A stretch of DNA of 64,000 nt from Crotophaga sulcirostris. Lineage: Eukaryota > Chordata > Aves > Cuculiformes > Crotophagidae. This document shows, piece by piece, positions 52,294-64,000 of this stretch; position 1 is the stretch's first letter, and each line of letters begins with the position of its first letter. The stretch covers positions 475,751-539,750 of the forward strand of contig VYZB01000293.1 in NCBI GenBank assembly GCA_013397455.1, in the 5' to 3' direction. The notes below the pieces were generated by a model. That model worked only from the letters and a program-made list of their open reading frames with translations. It was not told the DNA's origin and searched no databases. A program made the position numbers and the translations under genes.

Positions 52294-54994
52294 CTGTAGA
52301 TGTAAAAAAATTTCAGTGTTTTTCTGTAAGCAAGGTATCTAAGGTACTTATTAGTAATTTGCATATTAAAGGTTTGATTCATTTTTCTGTTCATGGTTGT
52401 CTCGTGCCATTTGAGATAGCCTAGAGTCCCTAGGGCACTTTGCAGGCACAAATGTAGTACAATTAGGCCAAGTGGACAGAAACACAATGGGATCCCAACC
52501 ATTAACTAGATGCTATAGATATAAAATGGAAAATTTCATTATTTCTTTTCATGTTCACTCTCTCTATAAATATGCTGCTAGCAAGAATAAAGATCAAATT
52601 CTTTCTGAGGAAAATGCCTATTATAATTTAAGAATTAAATGTTCTGAACAAAGTTTCAAACAAAGTGTTTTCAGTGCTAGCAATTAGAACTTATGCAACC
52701 ACATGCAAAATTAATCACAATCACATATACTGAACTTAGATGGTTTCAATTAATCTGATGACTACCATTACCTATGACAGCTTTTCAAATAAGAGAAAAA
52801 AACCCAAAATATACCAAGGAAGCTGTGGAATGGAAGAGAATTCACCAGTCTTTAAGAATTTATGTATTTTGACATGAGTACATAAACATTAGTTCATTAT
52901 CACACACTGGTTTGTACTGATAACGGTATCAATTGGTGTTTAGTTTGGCTGTTTAAGTCTTAGACATAAAAATCATGACTGTAGTAATACAGAAAATGTT
53001 TATTTTATTCTTTTAGGAATAAAATATGTATCTAATGCTTCTACAGGCATGCTTGTACAAAGTTCCTACTGAAAAATATACGAAGATTTAGTTCTACAGC
53101 AAATTACCTGTACTACACTTGTCCATGTGTGTATTCCAGTCTCTGGCAATTCTGAGCTTATATCTACAAAAGCAGATGTTTCCTCACTTTTATGACATGT
53201 ACTGTTACTTAAGAAAAGTTAATGATCTGTAAACCACAATTTCCTCTCAGTTTCAGTGAAAACATTAAGACTAAAGTGACAGTGTTAGTGAATTAAATTT
53301 CATGATTGATAATAAAAATTGTAGACAAATTATTTCAGTGTCTGACTTTGCCTTATACTTCACAGATCTGCAGGTGAAAGGGTATGATATTAGATCTGTT
53401 AAAGGAAGAATTTTAAAAATATCAACACCTCTGGAATGCTTTTTACTTTATAAGAATAGCATGTTGAAATTTCATCTGGAGGGCCATTCAGAAGGCAGAA
53501 AAAGCTGTGCTACAATAATCAGTGGTGCCATCATGAGCAAAATTATTACCGGATTAGTAGTGGTGCATTAGATTCCTATTGCTACCCTATTGTGAGTGGA
53601 CAAATTGGTGGTTTATCCACAGAACTTTTTCAGTTAATGGAATTCAGTGGATGGTCAGTGGAGGTGACTGGCCAGCAGTGCTGACTCACTCACTGCTTTC
53701 CCTCATCCACTAGCAGCATGATAAAGCTACTTTCTTCTTTCTGCTGGTAACATTTCCAATACTCATGAAAGTGGACTCTGCATTGAGTGAGGAAAAGCAA
53801 CAGCTGCTCTGTAAAATCCATGAAGCCTAAGTGGATAGCAGGACTAATATTCCATTTAAGGAGATGTTCAAATGTTAATAACCATGCCTTTAACCATTTC
53901 TGCTATATCGTTCAAACACAAATTTAGGCATCAAAAGGAAGAACTTCCTGATAGTTGGATAAGATTCATGTCAACGAACTATAAGTATTTGCATCTGAGT
54001 TACTCATCCCAATATCTTCTAGTCAGCAAAAAGAAACAGGAATCTTTAAGGTCCCTCCTCTGACCTGCTTTAGGCCTATCTATAGGACGAAGCAGACTGC
54101 ATCCTAGAACCACCTATTTTTCTCTGTTGGTGAAAAAGGCCTGTTCACATATTTGTAGCGATATGCTGCATGAACACTAAAATTTAAGAGTGTTGGGAAA
54201 CGGTGAACAGCAATTCAGACATCTCATAAGAAATGTAGTTTTGCTGTAAAATTATGCCACAGCAGATTCAGCTGCAAAGCAGTTCTGATCATCTGACCTG
54301 AGGGGCCAAAGACATCCAAATCTGCAGCTAAGATATCATTCTTTTACTCGTAACGCTAAAAACTACACGTGAACTGACTAAGCATTCAACGAGTCTTTCC
54401 TCATTGTAGCACACAGCACAGATCATTGCCTTAAAGTAAATAAACCCTCACGCTTCTCTCTGCACCATTATTTGGTTGTATAAAAAAAAGGAACAAATAA
54501 ATTCAGGGCAGTAGAATTATTCAGTTCCCCTCAGACAAAGAACTGACTGAATTTGGGTCAGTGTGATGTGTTTGTACCTTAATTTAGGTTATTGATGAAC
54601 TTTAAAAATTCCTTTAAATTATTGTATACAGCTTGAGGAAGAAATTATTTTCTATCTATTTTGGCATGGTAATTATCCTCACATACTCCATTTTATAAAT
54701 TGAATAACCTTCTGTGACAGATCAAAAGTATGTTCCATTCAGCCGAGACACTCTATGTGTTTAACAAACATCGGTGATGAAGCTGCTTAGAGCTTGGGAA
54801 ATAAAAGTATAAACTGGAAGAGAGTACAGATATATTAAGGAAGCAGTTACAGAATTAATTTTTGTCACTTTAAAATTGAAGTTCTTTCTACTGTTCTATG
54901 ACACTTTCAGAAACATCACTTATCCAGATTTTTGTGAAGAAATAGGATATAAAGAGAAATCAAGGAGCTCACTCATCTAAAATTTTGATGTTAG

Positions 54995-55730
54995 AATTTG
55001 GACAAATTCATTTGGATCATGACTGTGTCCATGGTTGGGGCAGCAGGCAAACACCATCCTTACCCTCCTCACCTTCCCAGGTGCCTCTATACAACAGATA
55101 TGAAGCTGTGGATGTGGAAGGCCAGTCAATGGTTGATGAGGATGGCAGTTAATCTACACCAGAGATGTTGCCAAGGTCAGAAAGACATGCTCCCTATATT
55201 GCGATCACCTCCAGGAGGAAGAAAAGAGGTATTATAGTTGTAGGTGACTCCCTTCCAAGGGGATCAGAGGGTCCAATACATTGGACGGACACTCTTCTTA
55301 GGGAAGTCTGATGCCTCCCTGGGACCTACATTAAAGACATTACCAGGAAACTTCCCAGACTGGTACAGCCCTCAGACTACTACTCATTACTACTCTTCCA
55401 TATGGGTTATGGTGAACCCACAGTGTGTAGTCCAAGGCAGATCAAAAGAGATTTCAGGGCCTTGGGATAGTTGGTAAAGGAATCTGGAGCACAGGTTGGT
55501 TTTGCCTCCTTCTACTTGTGGGCAGCAACATTAGACGAAACAGACAAATCCAATCTATTAATACATGGCTCCATGGGTAATGTCACCATCACAATTTGGG
55601 GTTTTTCAACAATGGGATGGCCACAGCATCAGGCTTGCTGGAGTCAGATGGGATTCACTTTCCTCAAAGAAGGAAGAGGGTCTTTGCTCACAAGCTAGTG
55701 GGGGCTCATTGACAGAGCTTTAAACTAGAA
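54995..55730 (+). mobile_element. CR1 LINE 5' piece with ORF1 esterase domain
   Basis: CR1 ORF1 carries an SGNH/GDSL-type esterase domain. One frame from 55081 reads VPLYNRYEAVDVEGQS, then KKRGIIVVGDSLPRGSEGPI with the GDSL nucleophile serine codon at 55249-55251, then KDITRKLPRLVQPSDYYSLL. In another frame at 55644-55658 the catalytic Asp-His block SDGIH is still present, followed by QRRKRVFAHKLVG. In-frame stops lie at 55150, 55309 and 55468, and a frame shift occurs between about 55540 and 55640, so it is dead. No ORF2 or 3' tail follows. Most genomic CR1 copies lack this region because they are 5'-truncated, so a 5'-only piece is uncommon. Antisense to GPC5. Confidence 0.85.
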
Positions 55731-58700
55731 TTAAAGGGGGGAGAGATATAATACCAGGCTCACTTGTGACCAGGTGTGGTCACTAAAGGGAAGGACTCCA
55801 TAGTCCTGTCTCAGATATAAGAGAAAGTCACAAGGCAGTCATGTCCACTTTGCATCTAACTGTTTTTTTATGAAAAGAAAAAGAATAAATAAATACTGTA
55901 GCAGGGAATAAGAAAGTCAGAATGATGTAAGTAAGTCTGTTTCTTTTCAGGTATCGTGCCAATCTAACATCATACTAATTTGCAGTCTATATGTAGCTGA
56001 GTTATTCTGACAAGGATTCTGTGTGATGTGGTTCAGCTATATCAATAAGCCATGATGCTAATGAATGGTTATAATGCTTTTTCTCTGGCAACTGATGATG
56101 GCATTGAGAAATAATTCACCCGTGGTTTATTGGTACAATCAGTTATAGATGATAGGAGCCATTATCATTAGTTCCTAGTACATAACAGGGAACAATCAAC
56201 AAATTATTGACAAACAGGAGACAAAAACATCTTGCTTTTTAGCCCTGGGTAATGCACAGTTGAAATAATTTTCATCAGCAAGTGGCATATGAAAGACAAA
56301 TTTGATATGCATACACCCCACTGATCTCCATAGCAGAACAGTAAAAATGAATAGCCCAGACTAAGAGCTAGCTGGCCAGGAGATGTGTTTTAGGGATCTT
56401 AGCATTTCAGAAACCTTGCAGAAATGACAGCATATGCTTCCAAGACACTTATGTCCACCTTCTGATAAATGCTGTGGGACAGAAGCTTCAAAAAAGATTT
56501 GGGGTCTGTATTAACCAGGAATACAGATATTTTTCTAATTTATCTGCATGTGAAACATTGATCTTTATAGTCTCTAGGCCCAGAAGAGAGATTACAAAAT
56601 TATACCTTATGTAGACATCTACTATCTTAAATAAAATCTATTATACAGATATCAAATGATGCTACCAGAAGTGATTTACGCACTGAGAACTGAGATGTTC
56701 TTATGTACAGTTATCACTAAATTACTAACCTGCCATGGCATCGCACCCCATTATGACAGAACTTTATATATTTCTAAATAAATGCTAAGTCTTTTAGCAA
56801 GAAAAATAAAAGATACATTTCAACTTGGTATATCTTTATTAAACTAGCACATTCCCAGAAATTTTTAAAACCAGGTTAAATAAAAGAAGAAAATAGAAAG
56901 AATCCATTACTTTTGTATTAGCTGTTGTTCTGTGGATAACACAAGTTAAAAATTTTCCTCATACATAAAAAAACATAAACATTGAAAGCACATTTTGCTC
57001 TTCTGCAGCTGCACAAGTACTTTTTCCTAAGATCAGACTATTTTACATTGATCTAGAAGATAATGTGGGAGTAAAAATCCCTAAAGTTTAATACAATACT
57101 CAGTTACAATGAAATAAAATCCTTCAGTTTACATTTATCTTACAATGGACTGTAAGAATGTTGCCTATAGTACAGTTTTGGTTGGGAGAGATTTTTTATG
57201 CAAAAATAGTTTCCTTTCAACTACAAAAGAAATCAAGCAGGACCTCGAAATAATTAATAAGCAGGGAAGTGAGAGGTTAGTGAGATCAAGTATCAATTAC
57301 AAAAACATACCCCCAGTTCTTATCTGTGACTTTGTTTGGCTCGATTTTGTAATAAGACTTTGCTGCACAACATGCCAGAGTAAAAAAATAGTCTTCTGCA
57401 TTATTTACCAAGTTTTTCTTATGGTTCTATATATCTTCATTTCCAGCATATACCCTTCAGTCAGAAAGCTAATACAAACTGTAATACACCAGCTATGCCC
57501 TACTTAAACTTTACACTGAAAGCAACTGAAAGTTGCTTAGATTGTGTGCCAGCACTCTTCAGAAGGCAAGTGAATTGTCAGTGACATTAAAACAAGGTCT
57601 TTCTGCCACACAGTTTACCCCCCATTACCATTCTTGAGTTGTCATTTATTTTCATGTCTTCTATGTAACTATACTGCTGAGGTTATGCTTATTGTGTAGT
57701 AAGGCTACTTTGCATAAATTGAGACTTATCATGTATTAAGTGCAGTATTTTTAAACTGTCTTTGCCTCCAAACTATTCTTAAAATAGTTGCTATTGCCTA
57801 GCCTTGTCAAAATGCATCATGCTTGTTTTTCAAATTTTTCAAAATAATTAATGTATCCTTGCAGTATGGAAGTCATGGAGAAGGGGACACTATATTAGTT
57901 GAGAACAGCTTTCTTGGCACATAAAGATATGGACCATTTACAACCAAAGCCTTCTCAGAAAGGTTTGATAGAACGATTCTTTAGATTCCATAGGGTCTTT
58001 GTATGTGTGATAAGGTGATAAGTTTTCTCAGAAAAGCATGCTTCAAGTTCGAGTAGCTGCCTATCCTATTTCCCTGCAACATTACTTATTCAGATGCAAT
58101 CAAATACCATGCAGAATATTATCAAATAGAAGAAGCCTTTTTTGAAATTCCTCAGAAAGCCTGGCTCATCCACTTTGCAGCTGTAATATGTGCGCAATAC
58201 TCTAATTATAGTAATACTAATCTATGCAGACTACGATATTAAATGTGACATATACTTTAATTGTTGACAGATGGCTTTGAACCCTGCATAAATATTTATA
58301 AGGTTACATGTATTCCTATAGCTAGCACACACAAAAATTACAGGTATATTAGTCTGTCATTTCTGAATCCTTTTTATATGTACATGCAAAGTCAGTATTT
58401 CCATTATCATAACTGTTTTATTATTTAGGTTATTTGAAGACTTAAAAGGACCATTTTCTTTTTAAAGTGAAATGAATAGTGCATAAATTACAGACAGTTT
58501 TGATTACTTTTGAAATCAGAGAACTTTTTCAGCAGAAAATTTTAGTGTGTTATCCCATGCACTCACAGTTATTAAATACTGTCATTGTGCTATTTATTCA
58601 TAAGTAATCACCTTCACTGATCACCTGCACAGGAGATATCAATAGAAACTTTCAAATCTCCAGGAACAGTTTAGAAAAACAAGATCAATCCATCAACACC

Positions 58701-58808
58701 ACTCACTGACATGTGAATCTAGTACATGTTCCCCTTTTACAGCACTTAGAAATTCTTCTTTAAATCACATGTAATTAGAAACTTTCTTACTTTATATGTG
58801 CATTATAT

Positions 58809-58870
58809 TAAAAAAAGAAAAAAAAACAACAAACAAACAAAAAAAAAACAGAACCAAAACAAAAACACAA
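58809..58870. repeat. A-rich (CAAA)n tract
   Basis: A runs interrupted by single G or C residues, including CAACAAACAAACAAA followed by ten A residues. It may be simple sequence or an old poly(A)-type tail. No retrogene body is recognisable. Confidence 0.85.
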
Positions 58871-61059
58871 AGTCACACTGAAAACAACTGGAAAGTAGGT
58901 AACATTTAGAAAAAGTACCACATAGAAAATTGATGTGATTACTTGAGCTTTTAAAAGACGGCCTAGGGTACGCTTAAACTAATAGATAAGGTGAATGCTG
59001 AGGGATCACACAAGTCACAAAAACTGCTTATGTATTTTTTCAGCTGTTAAAGTTGAGAGTCACTTCATGTAGCTTTAGCAATGTAAACTTAGGGATCTAT
59101 CTCTGCAGAATGACAGACCAGTCCCGTGAGTAGTTTGTCTCAGTCTAAAGTTAAGATGTTTATTGAAGTAAAAAAACAGATTCCTGCTCTGTTCTCAGTT
59201 TTGAAAAAAAAAAACCAAGAATCTGTGCATGGATGAGGTTATTTTTTTTTTTCACTGTAGGATTTGTCTGCTCGATTTATACAACTGCAGGATAGTTAAG
59301 TGGTACTAGTCACCTTTTAGAGTCGCTAGACCTTTTAGAGTCCATGGAAAGAAAAAAGCATCTTCACAAGACTGCCATCATCCTGAAATAAACCATGTAA
59401 GAACGCACGGACATACACAGTACTGATTTTGGAAGGATATTATGTGGCACTACATATTCTAAAGAGAGTTTATTTTTTCCCTATATCCTTGCACTAAAAG
59501 CTCATTTTGGCAAAAAAGATTCTCCTTCAGAAAATGAAGCAAAAGGGACACTTTAAAAGAACAAAGTGAAAATGAGGAACCTTAGCATTTAACTGGAAAA
59601 ACTGTAACTGTAAAGTGATAGAATACTAAGTTCTTTCAAGGGGATGTGATAATTTCTTCCTTGAAAGTCTGGTGAAGGCATCAATCAGAAAGGAAGGAAA
59701 GAAAGTAAAAGTCAGCCGTTTGATGGCCCCCTTCTACCATCCCAAAGATAGAGAAAAAATATTTTAAAAGTTCTAACTGAAAGTAAATCATAAAAGAGGG
59801 TTTTTTTTTTCATTATCCTTACAATTAATATAGATGTTTATGGCAAGTTTTATGCATTTCTTTAGCACAGCAAGAGTAAGATTTGAATTATTTAACTCGT
59901 GTCAGAACTGTTTCTCATAAAGCATGCCAACAACTAAATATCAGAAACAGAAGAATCAACATTCTAAAGCTCTTATGAAACATCAGAAATCTTGAATTCT
60001 TTTTAGACGATCCATGTTTCTTGTTTTATATTTTCTCTCACATAGAGCATCTAATTGGGAAAATACTAGAAACTCTCACTCAGTGCTGTTATATATATTT
60101 CATTTTATTGGAAGTATGAATTTCTAGCATTAAAGACTTTAATATAAAATTAAGAAACCATTGTTACAGCCTAGAAGAAATAGCATAAGACTTTTTGTAA
60201 GGCACTTTGGGTGTTCTTCAATTTATCGTAATTCAATTATATATGTGCATGTCTTAGCTGCTCTGGGGATAATATATGACAGATGGAGTTTGAATTCTGT
60301 TTCAAATGCTAGTAGAATTTTTATACTGCACTTAACCTGAGAAGGATTTCATTATTGCAATACATTCATTTCTGCATGATTCTGTACTGTAAATTTATGT
60401 AGAAATAAGAATCATTAAGATATCAAGTATTAATGTGGAAAAATAAAGAATGCCTTTGATAAAATATGAGTCAAAATACATAAAAATGTTAATTCTGAGT
60501 TTTAGTTTCAAGAGCTCAGTGTTTCCCTTTCTTTTTTTCTTTATATCTTCAAAAAAAAGAAGGTTTAATAAGTTATAACCCTAGAAGATGTTCAAATCAG
60601 AAGTTTTACATACAAGCACTTCAGTAAGACATAGTACACACAGCATAAATATTAATAAAATACAGTTGCGTTTATAAACTAATACCCATTAACAGCTCTC
60701 TGATCTATCAGACATAACATCTATCTTTCGTTTTATTGTGATATACTTTTACATTTAGGACTAGCTTATACTGATCTACAAATTGCAAAAAATACCCAAA
60801 GCAGCTCTAATGCAAGTTAGCACAGTACACTACAGTACCACGCATAACCAGTAGCAGTGCTTCAGCTTGGGACAAAAATAACCCTCACAATGTCCCAAGA
60901 GGCAATGACAAGCACAGAGTTAGGGAAGAAGATATGTTTCAGAAATGAAGAATTTACATGTTTCATCCTTCCTTAAAAATTTTGTCAATAGAACAGATAT
61001 TGCTTGTTTTCTTTCATATAATACCTTAGTTATTAGGGCTTTCATGAAAAAAAGTCAGC

Positions 61060-61156
61060 GATTCAGACTGATTCAGTCAGAGATTCAGACTGAAGCTCTT
61101 TCCCTCTCCACAGTGATTCATACTCACTATGATTCAAACAGTGATTCATACTCACT
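61060..61156. repeat. Imperfect tandem repeat of GATTCA motifs
   Basis: GATTCAGACTG occurs at 61060 and again at 61082 with a shorter GATTCAG between. CAGTGATTCATACTCACT occurs identically at 61111-61128 and 61139-61156, a 28-bp period. The last copy touches the start of the LTR fragment at 61156. It looks like a small minisatellite that grew beside the LTR end. Confidence 0.85.
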
Positions 61157-61250
61157 GTGGTGGGCTGACCCTGGCCAGATGCTAGGTGTCCACCAGGCTC
61201 TCGATCACCTTCCCTGCTCAGTTGGACAGGGGAAAGATTCACAAAGCATC
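61156..61250 (-). mobile_element. Endogenous retrovirus LTR fragment (3' end, minus strand)
   Basis: The plus strand reads TGTGGTGGGCTGACCCTGGC, then CAGTTGGACAGGGGAAAG. This is the reverse complement of the 3' end of the LTR type seen at 31375-32217; the two ends can be aligned by eye over about 70 bp with moderate identity. The rest of the LTR is missing or decayed beyond about 61250. Sense to GPC5. Confidence 0.7.
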
Positions 61251-61531
61251 TCGAACTATTTCTCTAGCTATATTTTCCATAAATAAAGAAAAACAGTTAC
61301 TTATTCTTAAAATATATCGTAATTGTGCTTCTGGTTCTGTAGATCAAGTTATAGCTGTCAAATTTAGGTGTTTAATGGCTTAATTTTTTCAACTCTCTTT
61401 TCTCCACTGTTTTGCAAAAGATTCTTGGCATGTGCGACCTGGCAGAATTCTCCCTTACCTAACAAAAATTAATTTTCTAGTCTTAGCTTTGTTTGTACAA
61501 AATTTTGTGAGGGTGTGACTTCATTAAAAAG

Positions 61532-61550
61532 CCAACTGTTTTGCAGTTGG
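61532..61550. repeat. Short perfect hairpin
   Basis: CCAACTG and CAGTTGG flank a five-base loop TTTTG. The stem does not extend further, so no known RNA class is indicated. Confidence 0.5.
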
Positions 61551-61638
61551 TATAAAAGAAAAAGAAATTCTTTGTGTAGTAGGATTTCATTATCAAATTA
61601 ATGAAATGGAGCTCTCATTATTGAAAGTAGAGGAGCAT

Positions 61639-61700
61639 GGAATTATAGAATCATAGAATGCTTTAGAATGGAAGGGAACTTTATAGGTCATCGAGTGCAT
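61639..61700 (-). mobile_element. CR1 LINE 3' tail, minus strand
   Basis: TTATAGAATCATAGAATG, then GAATGGAAGGGAAC and TAGGTCATCGAGT, is the reverse complement of a CR1 end. Only about 60 bp can be assigned, so this is a very short or decayed insertion, in the same orientation as GPC5 transcription. Confidence 0.88.
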
Positions 61701-64000
61701 GATATGGTTCAAATGAAGGAGATAGGTCTAGTTCATATCTAGCTCTTCAAATTCCTTAGGGAAATACAAGGAGAGTTCCAGAATTAGTACATTGTTGGAA
61801 CAAAAGCTAAAGATCTCAGGTTTTACTTGTTTCTAAAAGTCTAGATTTTGCAATTCCTAATGTTTACAATGGATCCTCTACTTCCCTGTTTGGAGCTTCA
61901 TGATTCCAACCCTGATACCATTTGGAAGAAGTATTCTGTAACCTTTACTTTTTACTTTTCTTTGTATTAATTACAACTGGCGGGCATCCTTTAGGTGAAA
62001 CGCTGATGGCAGAAGGTTCAAAATAAGGCAGACTTAAGTCCTTGTTCAGGACAGACCTCATTTTCTTTGTTGCTCTAGGAATGCAATTTGCTCCTCAAGG
62101 GTATCATACTGGTCTCTGGAAAATGTATGTGAGAGGATACATGATTCCTAAATAGTTCAAGCAACTTCTTTAAAGCATCAAAATGCACTAAGACAATATT
62201 TAAGATGATATAATGATATACAAGTCTACTCAGCATTCTCTTCTGTTCACAGTGGTTATTCATTTATTCTTCCATTTACAGATTGGACAACTCGCCTTAC
62301 TGCAGGGTTTCTAACATTTACTGTAGATTATTTCCCTTCCCTCCTATACAGTGATTAAAAAGATGTAGCATAAGGTAAATGTTTTCTAAACTTCTGGTGT
62401 GCTCACATCAGGTCCTAAAATCTTTCACGATAAATTAACTGTAAGTATTATAGCTCTCCAACTATTTTTCATATGTTTAATGATTACATTGTGAGTTAAA
62501 AATAGAGAAAAATAAAATGCAGTTATAAATGTATTAGGTAGTTTGTTCTTTTACATTTAATGGCAGATGTACAATGAAAAAGTCATTAAATAATAGTTAC
62601 TGGTGTGATCAAGCAAAGCCCTGGCTGAATAAAATTTAGAGACTTAGAGATCACATAGGCAAATGTACAAATAGACTTCATTACACATGACTGAAATACA
62701 TATTAAATTTATACTTCAAGAAAATGAAGAATAAAATAATTACCAAGAGCCCCAGACTAATTTTATTTATGCTTGCTGTCTAGTTAATTATAAAAGAATA
62801 TATAGAGATGTGAAGCTGTGTTGATCAGCTTAAGAGTTCTAGTCCTACAGTTTTTCCAGTGTCCGCAGCTCAGTTCAGGAATTCCTCTATATAAATGAGC
62901 ATCTAAATTAATTTAATATACAAAAAAAATGGTGTTTTTTCTGCTTTGGAGAGTCCTTTGAGTATGCAAATATGAAGAATGGACCACTTTGGATCCTGAT
63001 ATAGAAAGGATGATCCCTGTATATAAAGATGAAGTCTACAATGGGAAGCAGCCTAAACTTTTTATCAGCCATCCAACACACTTCTTAATCTTAATTCTAC
63101 TTCATCCACCATTTACATAAATAACCAGACTACGCTTCTTGAACAAATGAATGAGTAATAGACAATATCAATATTCTAATAATGGTTATATAAACATACT
63201 ATTTAGGAATTGTTTTTTATAAAACAATGGAAGGCATAGTACTTTCCCTTATGCATAGGAATGTATTAAAAAAGAAATAGTCTGTCTAGATGCCTATAAA
63301 TGTACAAATGGCTTGAAATATTTTCAAATTTATGGACATATGATGAAAATGTATTTCACATAGCAGACCTGACAAAATAATATGATTTTTTCCCCCCCTC
63401 CGGACATGTGTTCCATTTTAACTAACATAATGTCTTTCATATTTGCCATTTATTAATGCTTCATTTATTGGAAGAATATCGTGTAATAAGAAATAAATAT
63501 TAACCAAACATGTAACAATGGTCACAGTAACTTTAAAATATACCAAAGCACATTATCACCACACAATGAATTCTAATATATTTTTTAAATACTTTATAAG
63601 CTCTCACAAGGTCTGAAAGATACTCATGTAAACCATGAATCTAATTTCAGTAGGTTCTTCTAAGATGCAGGGAAGATGTATTGCATGGTGCAATCCACAG
63701 TCCTGGTGGCCTGACTGTCCCATATCTAGTAGAAGAAAACGATGGAACACCAAGGTTACATCCATGCTGCTACTTATCCATAGTGTGCATCTTTAGCAAC
63801 TCAGGAGACAATCTTGAGTATTAGAATGCAATTGTCTGTATATTGTAATTGTTAATATGGTTTTGGTTCATGACAGTCAACAAATATCCTCTTTGGTAAG
63901 AGGTTGAATCAACACTGGGGTTCACTTAGATGTCATGACACCCAGAAATCAAATCCCAGTTGTCAGTTTGGGCATAGCTTCCCATTTTAGGGAAAGCAAG

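Larger units (their letters stand above)
45130..64000 (-). other. GPC5: GPC5 intron upstream of the exon (partial)
   Basis: This sequence precedes the GPC5 exon in the direction of transcription and continues beyond the window. I looked for the preceding exon, which should encode the region just before LLQGK, and did not recognise it. Stretches where I see nothing beyond AT-rich unique-looking DNA: 45181-45400, 46100-48611, 49131-52250, 52294-54994, 55761-58808, 58871-61059, 61251-61638 and 61701-64000. A 120-codon open frame at 57145-57507 (plus) and an 89-codon one at 53302-53571 (plus) resemble nothing I know and are likely chance. Confidence 0.75.

Noticed and set aside
57145..57507. 120-codon plus-strand frame
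   Set aside because: No domain or family is recognisable, and the hydrophobic composition is expected of AT-rich chance frames.
58809..58870. A-rich tract as the poly(A) tail of a processed pseudogene
   Set aside because: No coding or UTR-like body with similarity to a known gene precedes it on either strand.
1..64000. CRISPR arrays, bacterial operons, tRNA or rRNA genes
   Set aside because: No regularly spaced repeats, tRNA-like folds or rRNA motifs were seen, and the sequence is a vertebrate intron with avian retroelements.

Overview
The window looks like AT-rich nuclear DNA from a bird, lying inside a very large gene. Three signs point to a bird: several CR1 retrotransposon copies, three of which end in the typical ATTCTATG-type octamer tail; long terminal repeats that I recognise as avian endogenous-retrovirus types; and one short exon that encodes the glycanation region of glypican-5 (GPC5). 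Exact species and chromosome cannot be read from the sequence. No bacterial, phage or CRISPR feature is present.

The only host coding sequence I can defend is a 163-nt GPC5 exon at 44967-45129 on the minus strand, with a good acceptor and a perfect GTAAGT donor. GPC5 therefore runs right to left. Everything left of 44967 belongs to the following intron (at least 45 kb) and everything right of 45129 to the preceding intron (at least 18.8 kb), unless an unrecognised exon is hidden there. I did not find the neighbouring GPC5 exons.

Intron left of the exon (1-44966): a 3' CR1 fragment on the minus strand (2411-2670); a coding-looking unidentified minus-strand segment (about 5463-5663); an AT-rich 75-bp-period duplication (13552-13680); an unexplained low-stop segment (17863-18409); an LTR fragment abutting a CR1 (23518-24533); the longest CR1, carrying reverse-transcriptase remnants (27628-28785); a solo-LTR-like element of about 840 bp (31375-32217) with an unusual GC-rich flank; small tandem repeats; and a CR1 tail (43770-43828). 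Two assembly gaps lie at 8199-8263 and 25619-25653.

Intron right of the exon (45130-64000): an unclassified moderately GC-rich block with a CAGATC repeat close to the exon; an old, degraded CR1 reverse-transcriptase segment (48612-49130); a splice-flanked 43-nt candidate mini-exon on the GPC5 sense strand (52251-52293); a rare CR1 5' piece carrying the ORF1 esterase domain (about 54995-55730); an A-rich tract; and near 61.1-61.7 kb a short tandem repeat, a minus-strand LTR end and a minus-strand CR1 tail.

Nearly all other open reading frames are chance openings in AT-rich DNA and are not listed. I see no convincing new biological system; the items worth a second look are the CR1 ORF1 remnant, the unidentified coding-like segment, the mini-exon and the unclassified repeat-like blocks.
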